Shown: in pieces, positions 18,600 to 28,640 of the stretch
How positions within the stretch are numbered: the first letter of the stretch is position 1
Layout of the letters: the number at the start of each line of letters is the position of its first letter
NCBI RefSeq assembly: GCF_009765995.1
Contig: NZ_LMUI01000050.1
Location: 1-64,000, forward strand
Length of the DNA: 64,000 bases
Source of the DNA: Methylocapsa sp. S129
GTDB lineage: Bacteria; Pseudomonadota; Alphaproteobacteria; Rhizobiales; Beijerinckiaceae
Reading direction: 5' to 3'
Notes under the pieces: model-generated
The model's input: the letters and a program-made list of their open reading frames with translations, nothing else
Databases searched by the model: none
What the model was told of the DNA's origin: nothing
Made by a program: the position numbers and the translations under genes

Positions 18600-20189
18600 T
18601 TATTTGGTCTTCGACATGGCGCCGATATTGTAAATTTGCTCGAGCATCGGGTTGAAGACGAAGCCGGCGACGCTATCGCGCAGGGCGATCTGGCTATTCT
18701 TCTGCACGAGGTAAACGTAAGGCGCCTCATCGACCACGATCGCCTGCGCTTCCTTGTAGAGCTTCACGCGCTCGGCCTGATCGGTCGCGCTGGCGGCCTT
18801 GCGCACCAGTTCGTCAACCTTCGGATTGACGTAGAAGGCGCGGTCGCCCGATAGGCCCTTGCGATTCGAATCGAACCAATAGTTCATGAACATGTAGGGG
18901 TCCGCGAAGTCCGGGCTCCACTTGCCGACGCCGATCTCGAAATCGCCCTTGCCAAGGCGCTCGCGATAGGCGGCGTTGGCAAGTTTCTCGAGTTTCACCT
19001 CGATGCCCAGAGCGGCGAGATTGGCCTGGACGGCTAGGCCGATCGGCTCCCAGTTCGGATCGCGTTCGGAATAGAGAAAGCTGAGCTTGGGCGCCGTCAC
19101 GCCAGATTTCGCCAGTTCCGCCTTGGCCTTGGCGAGATCCTGCGTGTACTGCATCACATTCGGGTCCTGGCCCCACATGCCGTCCGGTATCGGTCCGCGC
19201 ATCTGCTTGGCCTGGCCGTCGAAGATGCCATCGACAATGCCTTGGTAGTCGATCGCCCAGGAAATGGCGCGGCGGACTTCCGGCTTGTCGAGCGGGGGTT
19301 TTGAATTGTTGAGATAGAGATAGGTCACTAGCAGGCTCGGATATTCCTCGACGCGAATGCCGGGCTTCTTCTTGATCGCCTCCACCTGATCCACGGGCAG
19401 ATCTTCGGCGATGTCGAGATCGCCGTTCTCGAGTTGAAGGCGTCGCGCGGCGGCCTCGCCGACGATCTTCACGCGAACCTTGGAAAACGCTGGCTTTTCG
19501 CCGGCGTAGTTCGCATTCGGCTCAAGCACCAGCGACTGGCCTTTGTCCCAACTCACGAGCTTGTAGGGGCCGGACCCCGCGGTGTTCGCCGCAAGCCAGG
19601 CCTTGGCCATGTCGCCGTCCTTGGCCTTTTCCTCTACCTTCGGATTGACGATGCCGCAGCCGTTATTGGCGAGCGCGTAGAGAAACGGCGCGTAAGGCGA
19701 AGGCAGTTGGAAGCGGACTTCCATTGGGCCGATGACGGTCACCGTTGTGTTCTCGGGCAGCGCTTCCGACGGCCCCTGCTTCAGCTTGAACAAACGATCG
19801 AAGGAATATTTCACCGCCGCGGCGTCGAGAGAGGAGCCGTCGTCGAACTTATTGCCGGCCTTCAGCTTGAAGTCCCAGGTCAAGCCATCGGCGGAAACGC
19901 TCCAACTGTCCGCGAGTTCCGGCTCGACCTCGGTCGATCCCTTGCCGTTGATCGTCTTGTAATGAACCAGCCTTTGGTAGGCGTAGTAGGTCACCGTCCA
20001 GTCGTTGTTGTCCACTGTGATGTCCGGATCAAGCGTTTGCGGATCGGCCGCCTTGCCGATCGTCAGAACGTCCTTGGCGGAATCCGCGACCGCGGGACCT
20101 GCGAGCACGGCGGCGAGCGTCGTCGCAAGCGCTGCGGCAAAAGCGATGGTCTGGAATTTCCGATTCGATGGGCCCGTGGCGATAAACAT
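18600..20189 (-). CDS. Peptide ABC transporter substrate-binding protein (DppA-like, SBP_bac_5)
   Basis: A 529-residue exported binding protein of the oligopeptide/nickel family. The signal peptide is clear (FAAALATTLAAVLAGPAVAD), followed by LTIGKAADPQTLDPDIT, the family opening. The ATG at 20189 is chosen because GAGGAG precedes it at proper distance. It is the first gene of the operon with dppB, dppC, dppD, dppF and M81 genes. It delivers a peptide-like or amide ligand to the permease; the ligand cannot be read from sequence. Confidence 0.92.
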   Translation of the reverse strand: MFIATGPSNRKFQTIAFAAALATTLAAVLAGPAVADSAKDVLTIGKAADPQTLDPDITVDNNDWTVTYYAYQRLVHYKTINGKGSTEVEPELADSWSVSADGLTWDFKLKAGNKFDDGSSLDAAAVKYSFDRLFKLKQGPSEALPENTTVTVIGPMEVRFQLPSPYAPFLYALANNGCGIVNPKVEEKAKDGDMAKAWLAANTAGSGPYKLVSWDKGQSLVLEPNANYAGEKPAFSKVRVKIVGEAAARRLQLENGDLDIAEDLPVDQVEAIKKKPGIRVEEYPSLLVTYLYLNNSKPPLDKPEVRRAISWAIDYQGIVDGIFDGQAKQMRGPIPDGMWGQDPNVMQYTQDLAKAKAELAKSGVTAPKLSFLYSERDPNWEPIGLAVQANLAALGIEVKLEKLANAAYRERLGKGDFEIGVGKWSPDFADPYMFMNYWFDSNRKGLSGDRAFYVNPKVDELVRKAASATDQAERVKLYKEAQAIVVDEAPYVYLVQKNSQIALRDSVAGFVFNPMLEQIYNIGAMSKTK

Positions 20190-20294
20190 GGTCACTCCTC
20201 TTCCGATCACGAGTCCGGCGCCTTCGCCGCGGCCCTTTCAATCGTCGATATCATCCCATTGCGCGGGCGGCGTTCATCATCCGTCCGCGCACGA

Positions 20295-20549
20295 TTACAG
20301 CTTCAAATTCCGTGACAGGCAATAGCGCATCGCGTGTGGTCCAAGTAATAAAGCTCGGTTCGCAAGACTCTCCATGGCGTAACCGCATGAGCGGAACGCG
20401 CGGAATGCGAAGTCCTGAATTGGATGTTCGGGCTCACGAGCCGACGCGAACGGCGCCAACTCCTGCGGATCGGCGATCTGTTCGGCGAAGCCGGCAGCCA
20501 CCGAGGCAACGACTTTGTCGCGAAGATCGGCCTCTTGCATGCGTATCAC
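20295..20549 (-). pseudogene. N-terminal remnant of an M20/ArgE-type deacylase
   Basis: An 84-residue frame whose first 60 residues resemble the N-terminus of ArgE/DapE-type M20 enzymes: LRDKVVASVAAGFAEQI, a degraded 'LVRFPS-RGQE' region (ELAPFASAREPEH), then IQDFAFRAFRSCGYAM. The metal-binding HxD and later motifs are absent and the frame soon loses similarity. It sits between the M20 gene and the binding-protein gene and is likely the leftover of a third M20 gene. Confidence 0.5.
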
Positions 20550-20573
20550 TTAAGCTTGATCTCCGGTGGGCGG

Positions 20574-21746
20574 TCAGGCCGGCGCCACGACTGGCAGGCG
20601 CGTTTCGACGAGCCGCGCAAACAGGCTCGCGCCGACCGGCAAAATTCCGTCGTCGAGAATGAAACCGGGATTGTGAACAGGCGTCGAGCCGCTGTGGCCG
20701 AGCCAGAAATAGGCGCCTGGCACGGCGCCCAGCATATCAGCGAAATCCTCGCTGCCCATCTTCGGCTTGGGCGTCGTCGAAACATTCTCTGCGCCCACAA
20801 CGTCGCGCGCCACGTCGGCGACGATCTTGGCGTGCTCCGCAGTATTCACAAGAACCCTGAAGCTATCGCGAATATCGACGTCAATTTCGACCTCGAAGCT
20901 TACCGCGACGCCAGCGCAGATGGTCCGCATGCGTTCCCGCATCAAAGCGCGGCTCTCGTCGGAAAAGCCGCGGATGGTGCCGCAAAGCTTCGCATCGTCG
21001 GGAATGACGTTGTAGGCGGAGCCGGCATGAATCTGCGTGATCGACATCACGGCCGCTTCGTGCGGATTGACGTTGCGGCTGATGATTGTCTGCAGGGCCT
21101 GGCCGAGCGCCATGGCGATGACGACCGGATCCTTCGATTGATGCGGCATGGCTCCATGGCTGCCGTAGCCGCGGATCGTAATGTCGAAGAAATCCGCCCC
21201 GGCCATGCCCGGTCCGGCGAACGAGACGACCTGTCGCGGCTCGAGATCGGGCGCGTTATGCAAGCCATAGATCTCGTTGCAGGGAAAGCGCTGGAACAGC
21301 CCATCGGCCAGCATGGCGCGCGCGCCGCCAAGCCCTTCTTCCGCGGGCTGAAAGATGAAGACCGCCGTGCCGTCGAAATTACGCGTTTCAGCGAGGTAGC
21401 GCGCCGCGCCGAGCAAAATGGTCGTGTGCCCATCATGGCCGCAACCATGGAAACGATTGGGGATCGTCGAACGCCACGCCAGATTGGTCTTCTCTTCCAT
21501 CGGCAAGGCGTCCATGTCGGCTCGCAGGCCGATGCGGCGGCCGTTATCGCCGCGCCCCTTCAACAGGCCGACAACGCCGGTTCCGCCGATGCCGCGATGG
21601 ACCTCGATGCCCCATTGCGTCAGTTTGTCGGCGACAATGTCGGAGGTGCGGTGCTCCTCGAAGCCAATTTCCGGATGGGCGTGGAAATCCCTACGGATAG
21701 CGGTCAATTCATCAGCGAATTCTTCAATGCGAGCTATGGTTGGCAT
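20574..21746 (-). CDS. M20-family amidohydrolase (N-acyl-amino-acid hydrolase/hippuricase type)
   Basis: A 390-residue M20D-type metal-dependent amidohydrolase. Metal and catalytic segments: RADMDALPMEE, GCGHDGHTT and QPAEEGLGGARAM; near the C-terminus are KMGSEDF and a histidine region. Such enzymes remove acyl groups from N-acyl amino acids or hydrolyse small amides in the cytoplasm. It is the last gene of the second operon (binding protein, DppB, DppC, DppDF, amidase, M20, M81, M20) reading on the minus strand. Confidence 0.92.
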   Translation of the reverse strand: MPTIARIEEFADELTAIRRDFHAHPEIGFEEHRTSDIVADKLTQWGIEVHRGIGGTGVVGLLKGRGDNGRRIGLRADMDALPMEEKTNLAWRSTIPNRFHGCGHDGHTTILLGAARYLAETRNFDGTAVFIFQPAEEGLGGARAMLADGLFQRFPCNEIYGLHNAPDLEPRQVVSFAGPGMAGADFFDITIRGYGSHGAMPHQSKDPVVIAMALGQALQTIISRNVNPHEAAVMSITQIHAGSAYNVIPDDAKLCGTIRGFSDESRALMRERMRTICAGVAVSFEVEIDVDIRDSFRVLVNTAEHAKIVADVARDVVGAENVSTTPKPKMGSEDFADMLGAVPGAYFWLGHSGSTPVHNPGFILDDGILPVGASLFARLVETRLPVVAPA

Positions 21747-21773
21747 GGGTCTTTGTCCTCAGCGGGTGGGAGA

Positions 21774-23291
21774 TTATCGATGGCTCGCGCGTCCGAAGAC
21801 GGGACCATTCGGTTTGATGCGCATTTCCGGGCGCAATCGCCTCCAGGGCAACGCCGCCGGATCGGCCGGCATTGCGCCGGGCGCGGCGCATATCAGGATC
21901 GTCTCGGCGATCGGTTCGAAATCGGCGCGGAAATGAACCGAGCTTTTGTTGACGAGAATGGCCTGCTCGGTTGGTTCGATGCCGACATAGCGAAACATGG
22001 CCTGGTCCGCGAGTTGCGCCTTGCGTGAAGCGACGACGACCCGCACGCCGCCGATGCGCAGGCAGGCCGATGGGCCCAGATTCATTCGACTGCCGCCGAA
22101 ATAGGGGCCCGACGCCGTAAAGCAGCCGTCAGACAGCGTTTCCACGGCGAAGCTTGCTTCCAGGGGCGCATCGCCTGGAATGCCAGACTTGCCGCCCAGC
22201 GCCAGCGTCACAGTCTGGCCTGCCCCCGCCGAATGCGCAACAGCCGCAGCCTGCGGGTCGACGATGATTCCGAGCGCGGCTTTCGAAGCGCCGTTAGCCA
22301 AGAGAGCGCGCAGCATGCCAGTCGTGTCGGAATCGCCGCCGGCGCCAGGGTTGTCCTGCGTATCGGCGATGACGACAGGTTTTTTAGCTCCCGATGCAAT
22401 CGCCATTGCCTGACGAACGCCCTCGTCGGCTCCAAATATCCGCCCGTCGAAGGTGGCTTCACTATCGGCGACGAGCTTTGCGATCGCGTCCGCCGCGGCG
22501 TCCGCATCGGCCTGGGTCTGGCCATAGGCCATAACCGAAGGCCCGCAACCCGAGAAATCAGCCGCTGGAAAGCCAGGCGCGAACGAGAGCGTCGGAACCG
22601 CCGCGCTCTCAAGCCCGGCGAGCCTCGCATATATGTCTTTGCAAGGCTCGATGGTCGTGCATTGCCAACTGATCGGAATGAGAAACGGCATCTGCCGAAA
22701 GGCCTTGGCGAAGCGGCGCCCGGAGCGCAGCAGCAGCGCCATGTGCCGGGCGCAGGCGCGACCGGTGTCGGCCATGTCGACATGCGGGTAGGTGCGATAA
22801 GCGATCAGCGCATCCGCATGTTCGATCATGGCGTGGGTGACATTGGCGTGCAGATCGAGGCTGACGACGAGCGGCGCGTCCTTGCCGATCGCGTTGCGGA
22901 CGCGCGCCAGCAATTCGCCCTCGCCGTCATCCAAATGTTCGGCGACCATGGCGCCATGCAAGTCGAGATAGACGCCGTCGAGCGGGCCGGCGGCGGCGAG
23001 GCCGTCGCCGATCGCCTTGGCGATGCGTTCATAGGCGTCCTCACGCACATGCGCGGAGGGGCTTGCGGCGCACCACACGGTCGGCGCAAGTTCCCAGCCG
23101 GCGGCTTCCGCGGCTTCGACGAAGCCGGACATGCCGATATTGACCTTGCGCGTCGCATCTATCAGCGCGGCCCCTTTCGACATGGCGGGCCAGCCGCCGC
23201 CTTGCACAAAGTCTTCATAACTCGCTTTCGTTGGCGCGAAGGTATTTGTCTCGTGCAGGAATCCACCGACGCCAATGCGGAACGCCGCCAT
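21774..23291 (-). CDS. M81-family metallopeptidase (MlrC-like), second copy
   Basis: A 505-residue M81-family hydrolase, paralogous to the gene at 13211. Family segments: VGGFLHETNTFAPT, SLDLHANVTHAM, YRTYPHVDMADTG and ADTQDNPGAGGDSDTT. A GAGGTGAG lies just before the ATG. It lies between two M20 genes in the second Dpp operon, so the three hydrolases probably act in sequence on one class of imported amide or modified peptide. Like MlrC it is expected to be a cytoplasmic zinc enzyme. Confidence 0.9.
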   Translation of the reverse strand: MAAFRIGVGGFLHETNTFAPTKASYEDFVQGGGWPAMSKGAALIDATRKVNIGMSGFVEAAEAAGWELAPTVWCAASPSAHVREDAYERIAKAIGDGLAAAGPLDGVYLDLHGAMVAEHLDDGEGELLARVRNAIGKDAPLVVSLDLHANVTHAMIEHADALIAYRTYPHVDMADTGRACARHMALLLRSGRRFAKAFRQMPFLIPISWQCTTIEPCKDIYARLAGLESAAVPTLSFAPGFPAADFSGCGPSVMAYGQTQADADAAADAIAKLVADSEATFDGRIFGADEGVRQAMAIASGAKKPVVIADTQDNPGAGGDSDTTGMLRALLANGASKAALGIIVDPQAAAVAHSAGAGQTVTLALGGKSGIPGDAPLEASFAVETLSDGCFTASGPYFGGSRMNLGPSACLRIGGVRVVVASRKAQLADQAMFRYVGIEPTEQAILVNKSSVHFRADFEPIAETILICAAPGAMPADPAALPWRRLRPEMRIKPNGPVFGRASHR

Positions 23292-23349
23292 AATCTCACC
23301 TCATGCTCTCGCGTGGCCTCGGATTGGCGCCAACGGTTCTGTCTCCGCA

Positions 23350-24486
23350 TCAATCGAGCGTGGTCAACAGGCCCGCCATCAGGCGAGCCCGCTCAACCAG
23401 ACTGTCGATCTCAATATGTTCATTGAGCGTATGGGCGTCGGCCCCGCGCAGGCCAAGACCGTCGAGCGTCGCGATTCCCATGGCGCCGGTAAAATTTCCG
23501 TCAGAGCCGCCGCCGGCGCTGCCGTGGGTGATGTCGAAGCCGATCTCTTGCGCAATGGCGCGGGCTTTCTCGTATAAGGCGAGTGTCGCAGCATTTGGCT
23601 CCCAGACCGGCCGCGTCACGCCGCGGGTCACCATGAACGTCACCTCATCCTTAGTCCCGGCTAGGGCGAGCATCCGCTCGACGCCGCGATCGAGGTCGGC
23701 CTGCCGCTTCGCCATGCTCAGAGCCTCGCCGCGGCAGCTCGACGAGACGCAGTTCACCCATTGGCCGCCATGCACGATTCCGACACTGAACGTGCAATCC
23801 TCGCCTGTCATCCCGTCAATGACGAGAATCTGGCGCGCCATTTCGCGGATCGCCGAACGGCCGGCCGCCAATCTCGCACCTGCGTGACTAGGCTTGCCGG
23901 TCGCTTCCAGGTTGAACCGCGCGATCGCATAGCGGCCGGTCACAACGCCCACGTTCGCCAGCGCCGGCTCTGGCACCAACACATATCTGTTGCGGCTGGC
24001 TTCCGCCTCGATGATATCCCGCGTGCTGGGAGTGCCGACCTCTTCATCACTGGTGAAGAGTATGGTGATCGGCAGCGGCGTCTCCAGCGCGGCCCGGCGA
24101 ATCTGCCGGATGGCCTCGAGCGAGGCGTAATTGCCGCCCTTCATGTCGATAATGCCGGGCCCGTAGCATTTGCCGCCCTCGCGCCGCCAGGGAAGCTTCT
24201 CCAATGTGCCGACGGGGTGAACCGTGTCCATGTGGCCGGCGATCAGAACGCCAGGCGCGTCCGAGCGCGGATGCGGAAAACGCGCACGCACGCATCCGCC
24301 AAATCCGCCGCGTCCGGCGATGCGCTCGATCCGGGCGCCGGCGATCGCCAGATCGCGCGCCGCGAGATCGAGCATCCGGTCGACGGCCGCGGCGTCCCAT
24401 GTCGGGCTTTCGCATTCCACCCATGGCCGCAGACCCTCAAGCATCGCGTCCGTATCGAAGGGAAGACCCGCAAAACTCACGATCAT
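23350..24486 (-). CDS. M20-family metallopeptidase (glutamate carboxypeptidase/CPG2 type)
   Basis: A 378-residue M20A-type enzyme. The binuclear metal-site motifs are in place: GHMDTVHPVG, GPGIIDMKGG and FTSDEEVGT. The start at 24486 is chosen because GGAGGA lies directly upstream; an earlier frame start lacks one. CPG2-type relatives release C-terminal glutamate from N-acyl-glutamates. In this operon it would complement the M20D amidohydrolase and M81 enzyme. Confidence 0.9.
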   Translation of the reverse strand: MIVSFAGLPFDTDAMLEGLRPWVECESPTWDAAAVDRMLDLAARDLAIAGARIERIAGRGGFGGCVRARFPHPRSDAPGVLIAGHMDTVHPVGTLEKLPWRREGGKCYGPGIIDMKGGNYASLEAIRQIRRAALETPLPITILFTSDEEVGTPSTRDIIEAEASRNRYVLVPEPALANVGVVTGRYAIARFNLEATGKPSHAGARLAAGRSAIREMARQILVIDGMTGEDCTFSVGIVHGGQWVNCVSSSCRGEALSMAKRQADLDRGVERMLALAGTKDEVTFMVTRGVTRPVWEPNAATLALYEKARAIAQEIGFDITHGSAGGGSDGNFTGAMGIATLDGLGLRGADAHTLNEHIEIDSLVERARLMAGLLTTLD

Positions 24487-24534
24487 GTTCCTCCACCTTG
24501 CGACGCCGCGCATGGTTCTGTCGCGCTGCCGTAT

Positions 24535-25989
24535 TTAACCAGGGTCAGACATATTGGCGATGGCGGGCGCCCGCCGCAGCGCCTCTAGGTCTGGGCGCGG
24601 CCGACAGGTTCGTGGATCGCCGGCCAATTCGCGCTCCAATGCGGCGGCCGCCGCCAACACTTTCGCATCGCCGTTGCGCGGGCCGACGATTTGCAATCCG
24701 AACGGCATTCCCGCTTGGTCCAGACCGACAGGCAACGAGAGCGCCGGGTGCCCCACGACGGTCACCGCATAGGCGAGCGCCAGCCAATGGAAGTAGCTCG
24801 CAGTCGGTTTGCCGTCGATTTCCTTCGGATAAAGCTCCGACCACGGACGGGGGGAGATGGTGATCGCCGGGGACAGAATGACGTCATAATCTGAAAAGAA
24901 TGCCTGCCAGCGCTGATAGATCGCGGTCTGCGTCACGAAAGCGCGGGCGACGTCGGCGGCCGAATAGCGCAACCCTTCCTCGATATTCGCATGCAGGTTC
25001 GGGCCGCATAGTTCGGGATAATCCCGGACTTTCGCGCTATGCGCGGCGAGCACGCCGACAGCCCTTAGCACCGCGAACGCTTCGTCGGCGCCGCTGCAAT
25101 CGGGCGTCGCAATGTCGCATCGCCCGAAGAGATGACGGAACAGCGCGAGCTTGGCGCCAAACGTCGCACGGATTTCCCGCGCCGTCGGGGCAAAACCAAA
25201 ATCCTCGGTAATGGCGACGCGCAGACCGGCGAGATCGCACTCTGCAACCATCGTCGTGCTAGTCCGACTCAACATATCCCGGCCGTCGTCGCCGGCCATG
25301 GCCCCAAGAAGAAGCGCAAGATCGGACACTGTGCGCGCCATAGGCCCAAGCACCGGAAGCCCGGATTCGCCGATGCTGCGCCTTTCGTTCGCGACCAATC
25401 CCGGCGTCGGCCGGAAGCCGACGACGCCGCAAAAAGCCGCCGGGTTGCGAAGCGAGCCGCCGGTGTCCGACCCCGTCGCCAGCGGCGCCATGCCGGTCGC
25501 CAGTGCAACGGCCGAGCCGCCCGACGAACCCGCGGCGGAGAGACGCGGGTTGAACGGATTGCCGGTTGGGCCGTAGACGAGATTGCGGGTATTCGCTCCA
25601 AGCCCGAATTCCGGGACATTGGTCTTCCCGAGCACGATAGCTCCCGCCGCGCGGGCGCGGGCCACCGCGCCCTGGTCGGTATCGGGAACGTGGTCACGAA
25701 ATAATGGGCTTCCCCAGGTTGTGCGGAGACCCGCCGTTGGTTCGAGGTCTTTCACCCCGAGGGGCAAACCATGTAACGGCGGCAGCGCATCGCCTCTGGC
25801 AATCGCCTCGTCCGCCACGACCGCCGCCGCACGCGCGCGTGCAAAATCGCAGGCGACGATGGCATTCACGGCATGATTCACAGCTTCAATTCGGCCGATA
25901 CAGCTTTCCAGCAACTCGGTTGGCGCAAGCTTCTTCGCCCCGATCAGCCGACGCGCGGCGACAGCGTCAAGATCGCAAGGTTCGGTCAT
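24535..25989 (-). CDS. Amidase-signature enzyme, first copy
   Basis: A 484-residue amidase-signature hydrolase with the Ser-cisSer-Lys triad context: Lys in LPLGVKDLE, the glycine/serine-rich AAGSSGGSAVALATG, and GSDTGGSLRNPAAFCG. It hydrolyses a carboxamide or aryl-acylamide bond. The start at 25989 has GGAG close upstream; an ATG three codons earlier (25998) is an alternative. It lies directly downstream of the transporter ATPase in the second Dpp operon. Confidence 0.92.
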   Translation of the reverse strand: MTEPCDLDAVAARRLIGAKKLAPTELLESCIGRIEAVNHAVNAIVACDFARARAAAVVADEAIARGDALPPLHGLPLGVKDLEPTAGLRTTWGSPLFRDHVPDTDQGAVARARAAGAIVLGKTNVPEFGLGANTRNLVYGPTGNPFNPRLSAAGSSGGSAVALATGMAPLATGSDTGGSLRNPAAFCGVVGFRPTPGLVANERRSIGESGLPVLGPMARTVSDLALLLGAMAGDDGRDMLSRTSTTMVAECDLAGLRVAITEDFGFAPTAREIRATFGAKLALFRHLFGRCDIATPDCSGADEAFAVLRAVGVLAAHSAKVRDYPELCGPNLHANIEEGLRYSAADVARAFVTQTAIYQRWQAFFSDYDVILSPAITISPRPWSELYPKEIDGKPTASYFHWLALAYAVTVVGHPALSLPVGLDQAGMPFGLQIVGPRNGDAKVLAAAAALERELAGDPRTCRPRPDLEALRRAPAIANMSDPG

Positions 25990-26026
25990 ATTCTCCATCC
26001 CTGAAGAAAAAACAGGCGCCCGGCGA

Positions 26027-27655
26027 TCATGCGGCTGCCCCCGCCTGGGCAAAGGCGAAATGGCGCCCCGGCGCCGCATCAAGCAGCGCACGCGTATATT
26101 CGTGCTGAGGCGCGGTGAATATCTGCATCGCGCTGCCGTATTCGACCACCCTGCCTTTGCACATCACCGCCACGAGATCGCAGACCTGAGCCGCCACGCG
26201 CAAATCATGGGTGATGAACAGCACGGCGAGGTTGAGAGAGTGACGGATTTCTTCGAGCAGTCGCAGCACTTGCGCCTGCACCGACACGTCAAGCGCTGAC
26301 ACCGCCTCGTCGGCGATCAGCAATTCCGGCTCCATCGCCAACGCGCGCGCGATACAAATCCGCTGACGCTGGCCGCCGGAGAATTCGTGGGGATAGCGGT
26401 CCAGCGCCGAGGGTTCGAGTCGCAAGATGTCCAGCAGCTTACGGGCGCGCTGCATCGCCTCCTCGCGACCGATGCCATAGTTCATCGGCCCTTCGATGAT
26501 CGAGGCCCCGACCGTGCGCCGCGGACTGAGCGAGCGATAGGGGTCCTGGAAAATCACCTGGACCTTGCGCCGCATTGCATGCAACTGATCGAGGCGCGCG
26601 CTGGCGAAGTCTTTGCCGCCAATCAGCACCCTGCCCTCGCTTGGGTCGATCAGGCGCGCGATGCAGCGGGCGACGGTCGACTTGCCCGAACCCGATTCGC
26701 CAACGATCCCCAACGTCTGGCCACGGCGGATCTCGATATTCACCTCGCTGGCCGCGGCGACCGAGCGCTTGCGGCCCAACAACGAAATGGTGTTGTACGA
26801 TTTGGCGAGATCCACGGTTCTCAACGCGAACGGCTCGGTTTCGGCAATCGGCTGGCGCGCCGGGGGATCATGGGCGGGCACCGCGTCGATCAGCATCCGC
26901 GTATAAGCCTGTTGCGGGCGCATCAGCACTTCAGTCGCGCCGCCCATTTCGACCAAACTTCCGTGCTTGAGCACGATGACCCGGTCGGCGATTTCGGCCA
27001 CGACGCCGAAATCATGCGTGATGAACAGCACCCCGGCTCCCTTGGTCTGTTGCATCTCCTTGATCAGCTTCAGGATTTGCGCCTGCGTCGTGACGTCAAG
27101 CGCGGTGGTCGGCTCATCGGCGATCAGCAGCGCCGGTTCCAGAATCAGCGCCATGGCGATCATCACGCGCTGGCGCTGGCCGCCCGACAATTGATGCGGA
27201 AACGACGTATACATCCGCTCGGGATCGGGCAGCCGCACCTGGCGGATCATCTCGAGAACTCTCGTCTTGCGCATGCTCGCCGACAGATCGGTGTGTTCGC
27301 GCAGCACTTCATCGATCTGCGCGCCGCAGCGCATCACCGGATTCAGCGCGGTCATCGGTTCCTGGAAGATCATCCCCATCCGCGTGCAGCGCAGCGCCCG
27401 CAATCGCGCCTCGCTCGCCCCGACCAGGTTTTCGCCTTGCAGCGCGATGCCGCCCGACTCGATCTCCAACGCCTTGGCCAGCAGGCCCATCACGGAAAAC
27501 GAGATCACCGATTTGCCAGAACCCGATTCACCAACGAGGCAGACGACCTCGCCGGGACTCACAGTAAAACTGACATCATTCACCGCATAGGCGCGGTCAC
27601 CGCCGGCAGGCAACCGAATCCTCAGGTTGCGGACATCGAGAACAGGAGCGTTCAT
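26027..27655 (-). CDS. Dipeptide ABC transporter double ATPase (DppD-DppF fused)
   Basis: A 542-residue protein with two complete ATPase domains. The first has Walker [10 protein letters not shown], signature [14 protein letters not shown] and Walker [15 protein letters not shown]. The second, after about residue 275, has Walker [24 protein letters not shown] and [14 protein letters not shown]. The layout matches GsiA/YejF-type ATPases. The ATG overlaps the preceding permease stop (TGATG); a GTG codon directly before it is also possible. The first island operon instead uses two separate ATPase genes, so the two importers are not a recent duplication. Confidence 0.94.
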   Translation of the reverse strand: MNAPVLDVRNLRIRLPAGGDRAYAVNDVSFTVSPGEVVCLVGESGSGKSVISFSVMGLLAKALEIESGGIALQGENLVGASEARLRALRCTRMGMIFQEPMTALNPVMRCGAQIDEVLREHTDLSASMRKTRVLEMIRQVRLPDPERMYTSFPHQLSGGQRQRVMIAMALILEPALLIADEPTTALDVTTQAQILKLIKEMQQTKGAGVLFITHDFGVVAEIADRVIVLKHGSLVEMGGATEVLMRPQQAYTRMLIDAVPAHDPPARQPIAETEPFALRTVDLAKSYNTISLLGRKRSVAAASEVNIEIRRGQTLGIVGESGSGKSTVARCIARLIDPSEGRVLIGGKDFASARLDQLHAMRRKVQVIFQDPYRSLSPRRTVGASIIEGPMNYGIGREEAMQRARKLLDILRLEPSALDRYPHEFSGGQRQRICIARALAMEPELLIADEAVSALDVSVQAQVLRLLEEIRHSLNLAVLFITHDLRVAAQVCDLVAVMCKGRVVEYGSAMQIFTAPQHEYTRALLDAAPGRHFAFAQAGAAA

Positions 27656-28623
27656 CACAATTGCTTCGACATTCGAGGATCGATCGAATCCCTCAATCCG
27701 TCGCCGAGCATATTGATGGCCAATACTGTGACCGCCAGAAAAATGCCGGGGAACAGGATCATGTGCGGGTATATCTGGAATAGCGAACGTCCCTCCGCCA
27801 TGATGTTGCCCCAGGTCGGCACGTCGCTGGGCATGCCCACTCCCAGAAAGCTGAGGATAGCTTCGAGCAGGATCGCCGAACCGCAGAGGAAGGTCGCCTG
27901 CACGATCAGCGGCGCAAATGTATTGGGCAACACATGACGCCAGAGGATCTTCGGCGTCGGCGTGCCGACCGAGATTGCCGCTTCGACATAAGGCTCCTCC
28001 CGGATCATCAACACGATCGATCGCACCAGACGCACGACCGTCGGCACCTGGGGGATCGTGATCGCGATAATCACGGTTGTCAGACTAGCGCCCGAAAGCG
28101 AGACCAGAGCGATCGCCAGCAGGATCGCAGGGATCGCCATCAGCCCATCCATGAAGCGCATTACAAGGCCGTCCAGCCATCGAAAGTAGCCGGCGACCAC
28201 CCCCAAAGCCAGGCCGATCGCAACGCTAAGCGCGGCGACCGACACGCCAATAACCAGCGACACGCGCGCGCCGTAGAGGACCCGCGTATAGATGTCGCGA
28301 CCCAAAGTGTCGGTGCCCATCAACGCCCTATATGCGACCTTGTTGCCGTCATCGTCGCGAATCGTGGTTTCGTAACCAGGGGTCTTGTTGCGCGCCGCTG
28401 GGTTGATGCCGTCCGGATCCCAAGCGCTGAGCAGCGGCGCGCCGACGCCCATCAATACGATCACCGCGATCAGCGCGGCGCCGATCTGTGCGCTAACGTT
28501 CCTGCGGACGCGCGACCACACGCCGAGATTGCGCTGGACTGGCGGCAACCCTTCGGTCGGCGCCACAGGGTCTTCCGCCGCCGAGTCGGAGGACGAAGGC
28601 TCGTGGACAATAGCAGAGCTCAC
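27655..28623 (-). CDS. Dipeptide ABC transporter permease (DppC-like), second system
   Basis: A 322-residue permease with a hydrophilic N-terminal tail, one early membrane span (ALIAVIVLMGVGAPLL), the family segments LMGTDTLGRDIYTRVLYGA and EEPYVEAAISVGT, and several C-terminal spans. The GTG at 28623 is preferred because GGAG stands seven bases upstream. A TTG at 28644 overlapping the dppB stop is the alternative. Confidence 0.9.
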   Translation of the reverse strand: MSSAIVHEPSSSDSAAEDPVAPTEGLPPVQRNLGVWSRVRRNVSAQIGAALIAVIVLMGVGAPLLSAWDPDGINPAARNKTPGYETTIRDDDGNKVAYRALMGTDTLGRDIYTRVLYGARVSLVIGVSVAALSVAIGLALGVVAGYFRWLDGLVMRFMDGLMAIPAILLAIALVSLSGASLTTVIIAITIPQVPTVVRLVRSIVLMIREEPYVEAAISVGTPTPKILWRHVLPNTFAPLIVQATFLCGSAILLEAILSFLGVGMPSDVPTWGNIMAEGRSLFQIYPHMILFPGIFLAVTVLAINMLGDGLRDSIDPRMSKQL

Positions 28624-28640
28624 CGCGTCACTCCGAGGGT

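Noticed and set aside
26387-27937. 516-codon plus-strand frame
   Set aside because: Antisense to the fused double ATPase; His/Arg/Asp-rich with no domain.
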